A stretch of DNA of 63,965 bases from Flavobacterium zhairuonense (GTDB lineage Bacteria; Bacteroidota; Bacteroidia; Flavobacteriales; Flavobacteriaceae): assembly GCF_004352915.1 (NCBI RefSeq), contig NZ_SJSY01000058.1:1-63965 (forward strand), read 5' to 3'. Made by a program: the position numbers and the translations under genes. The notes under the pieces are model-generated. The model was not told where the DNA came from. It saw only the letters and a program-made list of their open reading frames with translations, and searched no databases. The first letter of the stretch is position 1; every line of letters starts with the position of its first letter. Positions 35,270 to 42,962 of the stretch are shown piece by piece.

Positions 35270-36319
35270 ATGAAATTATCACACTTCAATTTCAATTTAC
35301 CGAAAGAACTTTTGGCTGAATTTCCAGCAGAAAACAGAGATGAGTCTCGTTTAATGGTAATTGACCGTAAAAAAAACACGATCGAACATAAAATGTTTAA
35401 AGATGTTATCAACTATTTTGATGACGGAGACGTTTTAATTCTTAACAATACAAAAGTTTTCCCTGCGCGTTTGTACGGAAACAAAGAAAAAACGGGAGCG
35501 AGAATTGAGGTTTTCTTATTAAGAGAATTAAATTCTGAGCAACGCCTTTGGGATGTTTTAGTAGATCCTGCTAGAAAAATCCGTATTGGTAACAAACTTT
35601 ATTTTGGTGATGACGATTCATTAGTTGCTGAGGTAATCGACAACACAACTTCGCGTGGTAGAACTTTACGTTTCTTATACGATGGTTCTTATGAAGAATT
35701 CAGAAACAAATTGACAGAACTTGGAGAAACTCCAATCCCAAAATACATCAACAGAGATGTTACTCCGGAAGATGCTGAAAGATACCAAACAATCTACGCA
35801 AAAGAAGAAGGAGCTGTAGCGGCACCAACTGCTGGTTTACACTTTTCAAAACACCTTTTGAAAAAATTAGAAATCAAAGGAGTGAACTTTGCTGAGGTAA
35901 CTTTACACGTTGGTTTAGGAACTTTCAATCCAGTTGAGGTTGAAGATTTATCTAAACACAAAATGGATTCTGAGGAATTAATCATTACTCAAGAAGCTTG
36001 TGATATCGTAAACGAAGGAAAAGCAAAGAAAAAACGTATCTGTGCTGTAGGAACAACTTCTATGCGTGCAATCGAAAGTTCTGTTTCTTCTGCGAATACT
36101 TTGAATCCTTACGAAGGATGGACAAATAAATTTATTTTCCCTCCTCACGATTTTAGTATTGCAAACTGTATGATTACCAATTTCCACACACCAAAATCAA
36201 CGTTATTAATGATGATTTCTGCTTTCTGTGGACATGATTTAATGAAAAAAGCATACGAAGAAGCAATCAAAGAAGGATACAAATTCTATTCTTACGGAGA
36301 CGCAATGTTAATTCTTTAA
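35270..36319 (+). CDS. queA: tRNA preQ1(34) S-adenosylmethionine ribosyltransferase-isomerase
   Basis: A 349-residue enzyme that transfers and isomerises the ribose of SAM onto preQ1 in tRNA to give epoxyqueuosine. Family signatures include [20 protein letters not shown] at the N terminus, [11 protein letters not shown] near 59, [12 protein letters not shown] near 183 and TTSMRAIES near 264. Length is typical. queE, an earlier step of the same modification pathway, is 23 kb away at 59775, so the pathway genes are dispersed. No preQ1 riboswitch was recognised upstream. Confidence 0.95.
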   Translation: MKLSHFNFNLPKELLAEFPAENRDESRLMVIDRKKNTIEHKMFKDVINYFDDGDVLILNNTKVFPARLYGNKEKTGARIEVFLLRELNSEQRLWDVLVDPARKIRIGNKLYFGDDDSLVAEVIDNTTSRGRTLRFLYDGSYEEFRNKLTELGETPIPKYINRDVTPEDAERYQTIYAKEEGAVAAPTAGLHFSKHLLKKLEIKGVNFAEVTLHVGLGTFNPVEVEDLSKHKMDSEELIITQEACDIVNEGKAKKKRICAVGTTSMRAIESSVSSANTLNPYEGWTNKFIFPPHDFSIANCMITNFHTPKSTLLMMISAFCGHDLMKKAYEEAIKEGYKFYSYGDAMLIL

Positions 36320-36342
36320 TTAGAATTTATTTTCAAAATAAG

Positions 36343-36375
36343 AACCCGACAGTTTTTTAGAAGCTGTCGGGTTTT
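36343..36375 (+). terminator. Terminator of queA (AACCCGACAG family)
   Basis: AACCCGACAG (36343-36352) and CTGTCGGGTT (36364-36373) form a perfect 10-bp stem followed by T residues. The same stem occurs at 63679-63709 and, with changes, at 208-240 and 59697-59727. Confidence 0.8.
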
Positions 36376-36389
36376 CTGTTTTTTAATGG

Positions 36390-36602
36390 TTTCAAGTTTC
36401 AGGTTTCAAGTTTGAAGTTCGTTGTGAAATTTAAACGCAAAGTTCGCAAGGTTTTTTTGCTCAGTTTGTGTTTGCCGAATGCAAAAGAACGCAAAGCTTT
36501 GCGAACTTAGCGTTTGTAAACGTTAACCTTGATAAAAATCCTTGCGAACTTTGCGGTTAAAAAAACACAAAGTATATAAACTTGAAACCTTAAACCTGAA
36601 AC
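36390..36602. repeat. Nested inverted repeats filling the queA-kynU spacer
   Basis: The outer layer is a heptamer tract (TTTCAAG, TTTCAGG, TTTCAAG, TTTGAAG; 36390-36417) facing its reverse-complement form at about 36578-36602. The inner layer is a palindromic element of 120 bp (36436-36555) with perfect 16-bp arms CGCAAAGTTCGCAAGG. At the centre is the perfect palindrome CGCAAAGCTTTGCG (36490-36503). No gene is visible. Confidence 0.75.
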
Positions 36603-36646
36603 AAAACAAACAATTTTTGTTATTTTAGCATCCAAAACAAAAAACA

Positions 36647-37921
36647 ATGACTTTTCAAAATACACGCGAATTTGCACGAGGGCTAGATTCGCAAGACACA
36701 TTAAACCACTATCAGGAACAATTTATTTTTCCTAAAGTAAATGACAAAAGAGTGATCTATTTTACAGGAAACTCTTTAGGATTACAGCCAAAACGTACCA
36801 AAGCATATATTGATGAAGTAATGAATGACTGGGCTGAATTGGCAGTTGAAGGTCATTTTTATGCTGAAAAACCTTGGTGGGATTATCAAGAAAGATTTGC
36901 TGAACCATTGAGTAAAATTGTTGGAGCACTTCCATCAGAAGTTACGGTGATGAATACTTTGACCGTAAATCTTCACTTATTAATGGTTTCTTTTTATCAG
37001 CCAAAAGGGAAACGTTATAAAATTATCTGTGAAGAAAAAGCTTTTCCATCAGATCAGTATATGTTTCAAAGCCAAGTAAATTTTCATGGATATAAACCCG
37101 AGGATGCGATTGTAGAAATTAAACGAAGAGAGGGCGAACATAATATTCGTCTAGAAGATGTTTTAGCTAAAATCGAGGAAGTAGGCGATGAGCTTGCTTT
37201 GGTTTTGATTGGTGGCGTAAACTATTACACGGGGCAAGTTTTTGATATTAAAACTATAACTGCTGCCGGACAAAAAGTTGGAGCAAAAGTGGGTTGGGAT
37301 TTAGCACATGCTGCTGGAAATATCAAATTAGAACTTCATGATTGGAATGTAGATTTTGCTGCTTGGTGCAGTTATAAATATATGAATTCGGGTCCAGGAA
37401 ATGCTTCAGGATGCTTTGTTCATGAAAAACATCATAATTCAGATTTACCAAGATTTGCCGGATGGTGGGGACACAATAAAGAACGTCGTTTCAAAATGGA
37501 ACCTACTTTTGATCCTGTTCACGGTGCAGACGGCTGGCAGATTAGTAATCTTCCAGTTCTTTCATTAGCGCCTTATTTAGCTTCTGTAGAAATGTTTGCT
37601 GAGGTTGGAATGGATGCTTTAATTAAAAAACGTGATCATATTACTTCGTACTTAGAATTTATTCTTCAAGAAATCGATAAAGAAGTAGAGAGTACTTTTG
37701 AAATTATTACACCTTCAAATCCAGAAGAAAGAGCTTCGCAATTATCTGTTTTTCTTCATGGAGAAGGTAGAGCTTTATTTGACTATTTAATGAAAAACGG
37801 AGTAATAACAGATTGGCGCGAACCAAATGTAATTCGTCTTGCTCCAGTTCCTTTATATTGCTCTTATGAAGATATGTACGACTTTGGACAAATTCTGAAA
37901 AAAGGAATTTTAGGGGAGTAA
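36647..37921 (+). CDS. kynU: Kynureninase
   Basis: A 424-residue PLP enzyme cleaving 3-hydroxykynurenine to 3-hydroxyanthranilate and alanine. FTGNSLGLQPK near the N terminus, GWDLAHAAGNIKLELHDW near 218 and CSYKYMNSGPG with the PLP Lys (K244) are diagnostic. It works directly after kynurenine 3-monooxygenase, encoded at 50524 on the same strand, in tryptophan breakdown or de novo NAD synthesis. No other pathway gene is in the window. Confidence 0.95.
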   Translation: MTFQNTREFARGLDSQDTLNHYQEQFIFPKVNDKRVIYFTGNSLGLQPKRTKAYIDEVMNDWAELAVEGHFYAEKPWWDYQERFAEPLSKIVGALPSEVTVMNTLTVNLHLLMVSFYQPKGKRYKIICEEKAFPSDQYMFQSQVNFHGYKPEDAIVEIKRREGEHNIRLEDVLAKIEEVGDELALVLIGGVNYYTGQVFDIKTITAAGQKVGAKVGWDLAHAAGNIKLELHDWNVDFAAWCSYKYMNSGPGNASGCFVHEKHHNSDLPRFAGWWGHNKERRFKMEPTFDPVHGADGWQISNLPVLSLAPYLASVEMFAEVGMDALIKKRDHITSYLEFILQEIDKEVESTFEIITPSNPEERASQLSVFLHGEGRALFDYLMKNGVITDWREPNVIRLAPVPLYCSYEDMYDFGQILKKGILGE

Positions 37922-37926
37922 ATTAT

Positions 37927-38020
37927 TTCACGCAGATTTTGCAGATTCTAGCAGATTTAAAATGATTTCTATAAATAATCTGCGAGCATCTGCTTAAATC
38001 TTTTTTAAATCTGCGTGAAA
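37927..38020. repeat. 94-bp palindromic element (AATCTGC type)
   Basis: Outer arms TTTCACGCAGATTT and AAATCTGCGTGAAA (37927-37940, 38007-38020) are perfect 14-bp complements. Inner GCAGATT (37941-37947) and AATCTGC (37977-37983) also pair. Related AATCTGC-rich inverted sequence occurs at 20335-20400. After it the spacer up to 38209 shows nothing clear. Confidence 0.65.
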
Positions 38021-38209
38021 AAAATCTGTAACTACAAAAAAGAGAAAAAACTTTGCGACTTTGCGCGATTAAAACATTCGACTTTAATAAGAACACTGCG
38101 AGAAACAACATAAAAATCTTCTAATCATATAAACTTTAAAAAAAATTCTGTAACAAGCATTGTATCAGATTGTCGGAACTTTGTGATATAAATTTTAAAA
38201 ATTAAAATC

Positions 38210-38635
38210 ATGAAGGGCTTATCTATTTTACTCGCAATTATATTATTTACTTCTTGCCAAAATCAGAGTAAGGAGGATATAAATAAAGCCAAGCAAGCCA
38301 GTATTGATTCAATGAAGGTGGAAATTAGCAAACAGCGTGTTATTGATTCAATGAAGACTGAAATGGCTAAGATGAAGGAAGAACAAAAAACGGAAACTCA
38401 AAAAACCGTGGTTGTTCATCAGCAAGATGGAACAGCAACATCCACAACAACAAAAAAGAAAGGATGGAGTTCAACGGCTAAGGGCGCTGTAATTGGTGCG
38501 GGCGTTGGTGCAGCAACCGGAGCAATTGTCAGCAAGAAAAAAGGTGAAGGTGCTATTATTGGTGGATTGGCCGGCGCTGGAGTAGGCGCTGGAACAGGTG
38601 CTATAATTGACAGCAATAAGAAGAAGAAAGAATAA
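38210..38635 (+). CDS. Glycine-zipper lipoprotein
   Basis: A 141-residue lipoprotein (lipobox LFTSC, Cys16). A charged helical region with two near-identical SIDSMK..E / VIDSMK..E repeats (about 30-60) precedes a glycine-zipper domain (about 90-135, GAVIGAGVGAATGAIV and GLAGAGVGAGTGAI). Such zippers insert into or span the outer membrane as helical hairpins. The function is unknown. It is convergent with the next gene and shares the terminator at 38648-38680. Confidence 0.8.
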   Translation: MKGLSILLAIILFTSCQNQSKEDINKAKQASIDSMKVEISKQRVIDSMKTEMAKMKEEQKTETQKTVVVHQQDGTATSTTTKKKGWSSTAKGAVIGAGVGAATGAIVSKKKGEGAIIGGLAGAGVGAGTGAIIDSNKKKKE

Positions 38636-38647
38636 GTTTATATAAAG

Positions 38648-38680
38648 AAACGCCGATTTAAAATATTTAAATCGGCGTTT
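38648..38680. terminator. Bidirectional terminator
   Basis: AAACGCCGATTTAAA and its exact complement form a 15-bp stem between two convergent genes, with T-rich flanks in the forward direction. Confidence 0.8.
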
Positions 38681-38684
38681 TGTT

Positions 38685-40496
38685 TTAGGCTAATTGCAAA
38701 GTCGGGATTTGAATTGCGTTTAATTCTGATTTATAAAAGTCGAATTGTTTTTTGATCTTTGCTCCATCGGTTTTGAAGTACAAAGTTTCAGAAAACAGGG
38801 TTTGATAATATTCAATCCCTTCTAAAATATTTGCTTTAAAAGAAGTCCATTTTTTTAGCTGATTGGCAGTGACTTCTCCAGAAATGCTTTCGATTTCATT
38901 TCTGAAATAATCCACATACATTTTCAGTTCTTTGATAAATATATTTGGACGATCATTGGTTCTTAAAATTGATTTTCCCTGATAAATATGCTGTATCATT
39001 TGCCTTAAGGAAACTTCTTGATCAAAATATGCCAAATTTGGTCCCGGACAAATAACCACACCTTGCGCCTGACCTTTAATTTTAATATCATTTTCCAAAT
39101 ACGAAGCATTTGCCAAACCAACACACAAACATGATTTTTCGGTGATCTTGATTTTGCTTTTTTCGAATTCGGAATTAGTTATAGAATCTTTTTTGGTTTC
39201 CAATTCTTCCAGTTTTATATCCTGATATTTTTTCGAAGCAGTACAAATTCCATGCGGATCATATTCTTTGCTCAACGCTAAAAATTTCTTCGGGCAAGAG
39301 CTTCCGGCTTTATTTTCTTGAATTCTTTTTTGTTTTAAAAATTCATTTGTTGTGCCTTTTAAAGTATTAAATGGAACTCCCAAAGGTGAAATGTTGCTCA
39401 AGTAAAAATCATCTTCTTTAGCGTTCATCAATAAATTTCGGGTTTCTTTATCAACAGAAGTTGCTTCTGGAACCAATAAAAACGGAGAACCCCAGCCTAC
39501 AGCATCTACTTGATATTTGTCTAGCAAAAATTCATGTTCTTCTGCGGTTCCTACGCCACCTTGAACTGTAATTTTCAATTCAAGTGGGGTTTTCGGGCAA
39601 TATTGATTTTTTGCTTGTAGGGCCTTAATCATCAAATCGTGGGCAGATTGTATCAACTGCTCTTTTTTTTGCTTGAATTCTTCTAAAATTGTGCCCAATA
39701 AGAGTCCATCAGTTGCAAAGGCGTGTCCGCCACAGTTTAATCCAGATTCAATTCGGTATTCTGAAACCCAAAGACCCTTTTTAGCCAAAAAATTTCCTTG
39801 AATCATTGCGGATCTAAAATCACTAACTTTTAAAATGATTTTCTTTTTCAGCTCATTATTTTCATTTGGAAAAAAAGCTGCAAAATTTTCGAAGTAGCCA
39901 AACAATCTCGGATTCATTCCGGCAGAAAGCACAACAGAAGATTCCAGATTGCTGTTTGCAAAACCTCTCAAAGCCGCATGTGCATCATTAAACTCAATCG
40001 GAAGTTGTTCGTTTTTTATGAAATTATCCTTGTCTAATTTCGTCATAATGTTCACGTCAATTTCTCCGGGAAAAAGATGGGATTCTATATAATGCTGCAT
40101 GTTTTCTTTAAAAGCAATTCCGTCGTCCAATAAATTCTGAAAGCCTTTTTTGATGTCAGAGGTATTCGGGAGTATCGACATGAAATTTTCGAGAGCTGTT
40201 TTGCTTTCTGCTAATTCAGATTTGAAACTTTCGAATTTTTCTTTTACAATTTTGTCAACTAAATTCAAATAAGATGTAATTCTTTCAGCGCGATAATCAT
40301 GAAATTTCTGAGTGATTTCTTCATAAGGAATATTGAATTTGGTGCTATAAAAGTTGCGCATTTTTTCAATCAAATCATCATCAGCGAGAGCAATAACAGA
40401 TGAAATTCCGTATTGTGCCACGCGTATCGGACTGTCAATCGTGTATGCAAGCCCCATTACAGGTATGTGGAAAGTATGTAAAGGCGTTTTTGTCAT
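38685..40496 (-). CDS. Predicted TIM-barrel flavoprotein with cysteine clusters
   Basis: A 603-residue protein without a signal peptide. The start IPVMGLAYTIDSPIRVA, the GLNCGGHAF motif (252-260) and the block VQGGVGTAEEH...VDAVGWGSPFLLVPEA (311-345) follow the plan of nitronate monooxygenase/FMN TIM barrels, with a helical insert at about 70-145. Unlike those enzymes (about 320-360 residues) it has a C-terminal extension with Cys401, Cys418, Cys456, Cys458 and Cys483, which could hold an iron-sulfur cluster. The assignment rests on motif resemblance only. It is a single gene. Confidence 0.6.
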   Translation of the reverse strand: MTKTPLHTFHIPVMGLAYTIDSPIRVAQYGISSVIALADDDLIEKMRNFYSTKFNIPYEEITQKFHDYRAERITSYLNLVDKIVKEKFESFKSELAESKTALENFMSILPNTSDIKKGFQNLLDDGIAFKENMQHYIESHLFPGEIDVNIMTKLDKDNFIKNEQLPIEFNDAHAALRGFANSNLESSVVLSAGMNPRLFGYFENFAAFFPNENNELKKKIILKVSDFRSAMIQGNFLAKKGLWVSEYRIESGLNCGGHAFATDGLLLGTILEEFKQKKEQLIQSAHDLMIKALQAKNQYCPKTPLELKITVQGGVGTAEEHEFLLDKYQVDAVGWGSPFLLVPEATSVDKETRNLLMNAKEDDFYLSNISPLGVPFNTLKGTTNEFLKQKRIQENKAGSSCPKKFLALSKEYDPHGICTASKKYQDIKLEELETKKDSITNSEFEKSKIKITEKSCLCVGLANASYLENDIKIKGQAQGVVICPGPNLAYFDQEVSLRQMIQHIYQGKSILRTNDRPNIFIKELKMYVDYFRNEIESISGEVTANQLKKWTSFKANILEGIEYYQTLFSETLYFKTDGAKIKKQFDFYKSELNAIQIPTLQLA

Positions 40497-40604
40497 TTGT
40501 CTTTAGATTAAAATAAAGACAAATATTGAAAAAAGGATTTTCCTAAAACCTGATAATTGTCAGGTTTGCGGGTAAAGTTTTTCCACCACGAATTATACAA
40601 TCTT

Positions 40605-40704
40605 GTCATCCTGACGAAGGAAGGATCTTCGTAAGTGGCTCCACAATCCAAATCGCCAATCTTTGTAGAATTTCTTACGAGGATTCTTCGTGCCATAGAA
40701 TGAC
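40605..40704. repeat. 100-bp palindromic element, short form
   Basis: It starts GTCATCCTGACGAAGGAAGG and ends GAATGAC, with imperfect complementary arms of about 33 bases and the core CCAATCTTTGTAGA shared with the element at 15471-15571. Its first 31 bases are identical to the left half-copy at 40742. No gene is inside. Confidence 0.8.
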
Positions 40705-40833
40705 AAAAGTGAGAATAGGTTTCAGTTTTCACGAAATCTTTGTCATCCTGACGAAGGAAGGATCTTCGTAAGTAGTTCCGCAATCTAAAGATGCAAAGCT
40801 CGCTACTAATTCGATAAGGTACTAATAAAACAT

Positions 40834-40860
40834 GAAAAAGAAAGAATATTCTTTCTTTTC
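40834..40860. repeat. Near-perfect AT-rich palindrome upstream of the GIY-YIG gene
   Basis: GAAAAAGAAAGAAT and ATTCTTTCTTTTC face each other with one base difference in the A/T run, 27 bases before the nuclease start. It could be an operator, a terminator of incoming transcription or part of the element's recognition site. A 10-codon frame (40832-40864) coincides with it but is probably chance. Confidence 0.55.
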
Positions 40861-40887
40861 ATAAGAAAAAAGAATTAATGTAGTTTC

Positions 40888-41202
40888 ATGAAATTACATG
40901 AAGGCTACCATACGTATTACATTTACATTATAACAAACAAATTTAAAACAGTCTTTTACACCGGAGTGACCAATAACTTAAGAGTTCGTTTAAGTCAACA
41001 TAAAGAGAATATTACTGGAGAAAATAAAACTTTTGCCTCAAAATATAAAGTTGAATTTTTGTTATACTATGAAAAATTTACTTGGATTCAAGAAGCGATT
41101 GGCCGTGAAAAAGAGATAAAAGGCTGGACTAGAGATAGAAAAATAGAATTAATTAAAACAATTAATCCTGATTTGGATTTTTTGAATTATATCTTTAGTT
41201 GA
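40888..41202 (+). CDS. GIY-YIG nuclease family protein
   Basis: A 104-residue single-domain nuclease of the small URI/YhbQ-like group. YYIYI (residues 10-14) is the GIY motif, YTG (24-26) the YIG motif, NNLRVRLSQHK carries the catalytic Arg34 and His38, and REKEIKGW the metal-binding Glu74. The C-terminal NPDLDFL is typical of this group. All catalytic positions are filled, so it should be active. No DNA-binding domain is fused. It is the only gene between two inverted half-repeats, which suggests that it acts on or moves that repeat family. Confidence 0.85.
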   Translation: MKLHEGYHTYYIYIITNKFKTVFYTGVTNNLRVRLSQHKENITGENKTFASKYKVEFLLYYEKFTWIQEAIGREKEIKGWTRDRKIELIKTINPDLDFLNYIFS

Positions 41203-41289
41203 GTTACTATGTCGAAATACTTTGTAGAGTTTCTGACGAAGATTCTTCGTTCCTCAGAATGACAAGATTGAGGGAAATCTTTGTGATTT

Positions 41290-42846
41290 TTATATCAAAA
41301 TCTTCTTCAATGATTCAGCAATACTTCGCCATAAAAAGTTGTAGAATGATTTTTCCTGAATTCTTTCGATTTCAACATCGGCTGTTTTGGCTTTGTCTTT
41401 AGAATCGTTTTTGACTAATAAATTCGCGATTGCCGATTTTAATTTGGCTTCTTTTTCAGGATCTTTCTTTTTGTATAATTTCACTTTTAGATCATCATAA
41501 TCCAGAGATGCATTTCCTTTTGAAGCATTATCATTTCCGTAGAAATTAAAACGGTATTTATGAAAAGCTCCCGTAAATGTGGCGTTCATATACGGTTTGC
41601 TGAATTGCCCCATCGCTCGAACATCAAAATTTGAAATTACGCCCTGAATATGAAAACCGTCGCTTTTGTCCAAAACATTAAAACTCCAATCGACATCAAG
41701 TGGAGAAGTTTTCATGAAAATGGTTTTTACTTTGATCTTTACATCGTCGGTTTTTTTCAACCCAAAACCACTTCGCAGATTGGTTGCCTGCAAGTTAAAA
41801 TTGTCGAAAGTTAGAACTCCTGGACTTTTGGAAAAATCCATTTCTTCTTCGTAAACCAATTTCGATTTCAAAACCTGAAGCGTATCAATCTGAAGTGGAA
41901 ATTTAATGTTTCGAAGTAAATGATTGTAAAGGTATTTTTTGCTCAAATCGTCTTTTGGCATTTTTCCGCGGTAGATATTCGCATCAAAATGATTCATTAC
42001 AATAGAATTGGCTTTGAAGAAAAAACGATCATCTTTAAATCCCCAATCCATTTTTTGAATGTTAGCCGAATCTACTTTTAGCGTGTAAATATCTTTTTCC
42101 GCCTTAAGTCTTTTTATAAATTCCGGACGTGTAAACTGCGGAATATTAGCAAAATTATTAATCTTCAAAAAGTTCTTTTCAGTGCTTATTTTTCCAATTG
42201 TGATATGATAAAATTCACTCGGACGATAAAATAAACTATCACAGACTAAAGCATAACTTTTATAATGAAGAGGAATTTTTTCTTTTAAAGTGGCATCAGT
42301 TATTAAAATGCCTTCTAGTTTGAGAAGAATTTTTTTAATGCTGAAAATTGGTTTTTGTGTATCTAAAGAAACCACATCGACAGTTCCGTCATTCAGATAA
42401 ATATTTGAAACGCCGACGATTTTTTGAAAAGGTTCGACTATTTCGTTTTTAATGCTTTTGCTGTTGTTGATGAGTTTTTCGCCTTTTTTATACAGAATTA
42501 CACGTGGTCTGTTTATGATAATACTTTCGGCTTGGATAATATCGCGAAAAGCTAAATCCCAAATATTAAAATTTTTAATCGTTATGGATTCTATTTTAGA
42601 AAAAAGGCCGTTTTTGCTGTCTTTCGGTTGGTTCTTCGGGCTTACTAATAATGTTTGAGCGTAAATGTTTCTAGAGAAAAGCGAAACTTCAATTTTTTCG
42701 TAATTTATGTTATAAACGGTTTTGTTTTTTTCATGAACAATAATGGGAAGCTGTTTTTTTATCCAATAATTCAAGCCAATATTGACTGAAATTAGGATGA
42801 GAAAAAGAGAAATTAGCCCAATTGCTATTTTTTTATAGATCGACAT
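41290..42846 (-). CDS. AsmA-like/DUF748-type envelope protein
   Basis: A 518-residue protein anchored by one N-terminal membrane helix (about 7-26). The rest is beta-rich with repeated short phrases such as IESITIKNFNIWDLAF, IYLNDGTVDVV and LTFDNFNLQATNL, as in AsmA/DUF748 proteins, bridge-like lipid-transfer relatives of the periplasm. The match is by pattern, not by a specific motif, so the family call is moderate. It starts next to a 10-bp inverted repeat and is divergent from the penicillin acylase gene. Confidence 0.6.
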   Translation of the reverse strand: MSIYKKIAIGLISLFLILISVNIGLNYWIKKQLPIIVHEKNKTVYNINYEKIEVSLFSRNIYAQTLLVSPKNQPKDSKNGLFSKIESITIKNFNIWDLAFRDIIQAESIIINRPRVILYKKGEKLINNSKSIKNEIVEPFQKIVGVSNIYLNDGTVDVVSLDTQKPIFSIKKILLKLEGILITDATLKEKIPLHYKSYALVCDSLFYRPSEFYHITIGKISTEKNFLKINNFANIPQFTRPEFIKRLKAEKDIYTLKVDSANIQKMDWGFKDDRFFFKANSIVMNHFDANIYRGKMPKDDLSKKYLYNHLLRNIKFPLQIDTLQVLKSKLVYEEEMDFSKSPGVLTFDNFNLQATNLRSGFGLKKTDDVKIKVKTIFMKTSPLDVDWSFNVLDKSDGFHIQGVISNFDVRAMGQFSKPYMNATFTGAFHKYRFNFYGNDNASKGNASLDYDDLKVKLYKKKDPEKEAKLKSAIANLLVKNDSKDKAKTADVEIERIQEKSFYNFLWRSIAESLKKILI

Positions 42847-42872
42847 TTATGTATTAATTTTAAATACATAAA
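42846..42872. promoter_or_regulatory. Inverted repeat in the divergent promoter region
   Basis: TTTATGTATT and AATACATAAA form a 10-bp inverted repeat beginning at the start codon of the AsmA-like gene and lying between two divergent genes. It could be an operator or a leader hairpin. Confidence 0.4.
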
Positions 42873-42962
42873 TTTAGACTTTAGAAAAGAAGAATATTTA
42901 CATTATTTGCCAATTTGGTTACATCATTTTAAAGACTTTATTATTTATACTTTTTCGAAAAT

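Larger units (their letters stand above)
40735..41269 (+). mobile_element. Putative GIY-YIG mobile element with terminal inverted repeats
   Basis: The left end (from about 40735, GTCATCCTGACGAAGGAAGG at 40742) and the right end (to GAATGACAAGATT at 41269) are inverted repeats: 26 of 31 bases agree from the GTCAT ends inward. The left half stops near 40790 and the right half resumes near 41213 with CTTTGTAGAGTTTC, exactly as if a short palindromic element had been opened at its centre. Between them is one gene, the GIY-YIG nuclease at 40888-41202. No target duplication is evident. The interpretation as a mobile unit is inference. Confidence 0.7.

Noticed and set aside
37923..38111. 62-codon minus-strand frame after kynU
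   Set aside because: It reads through the 94-bp palindrome and has no protein-like character.
40508..40783. 91-codon open frame on the minus strand
   Set aside because: It runs through the two repeat copies at 40605 and 40742; its repeated phrases reflect the DNA repeat, not a protein.
40832..40864. 10-codon frame upstream of the GIY-YIG gene
   Set aside because: It coincides with an AT-rich palindrome and has no further support.
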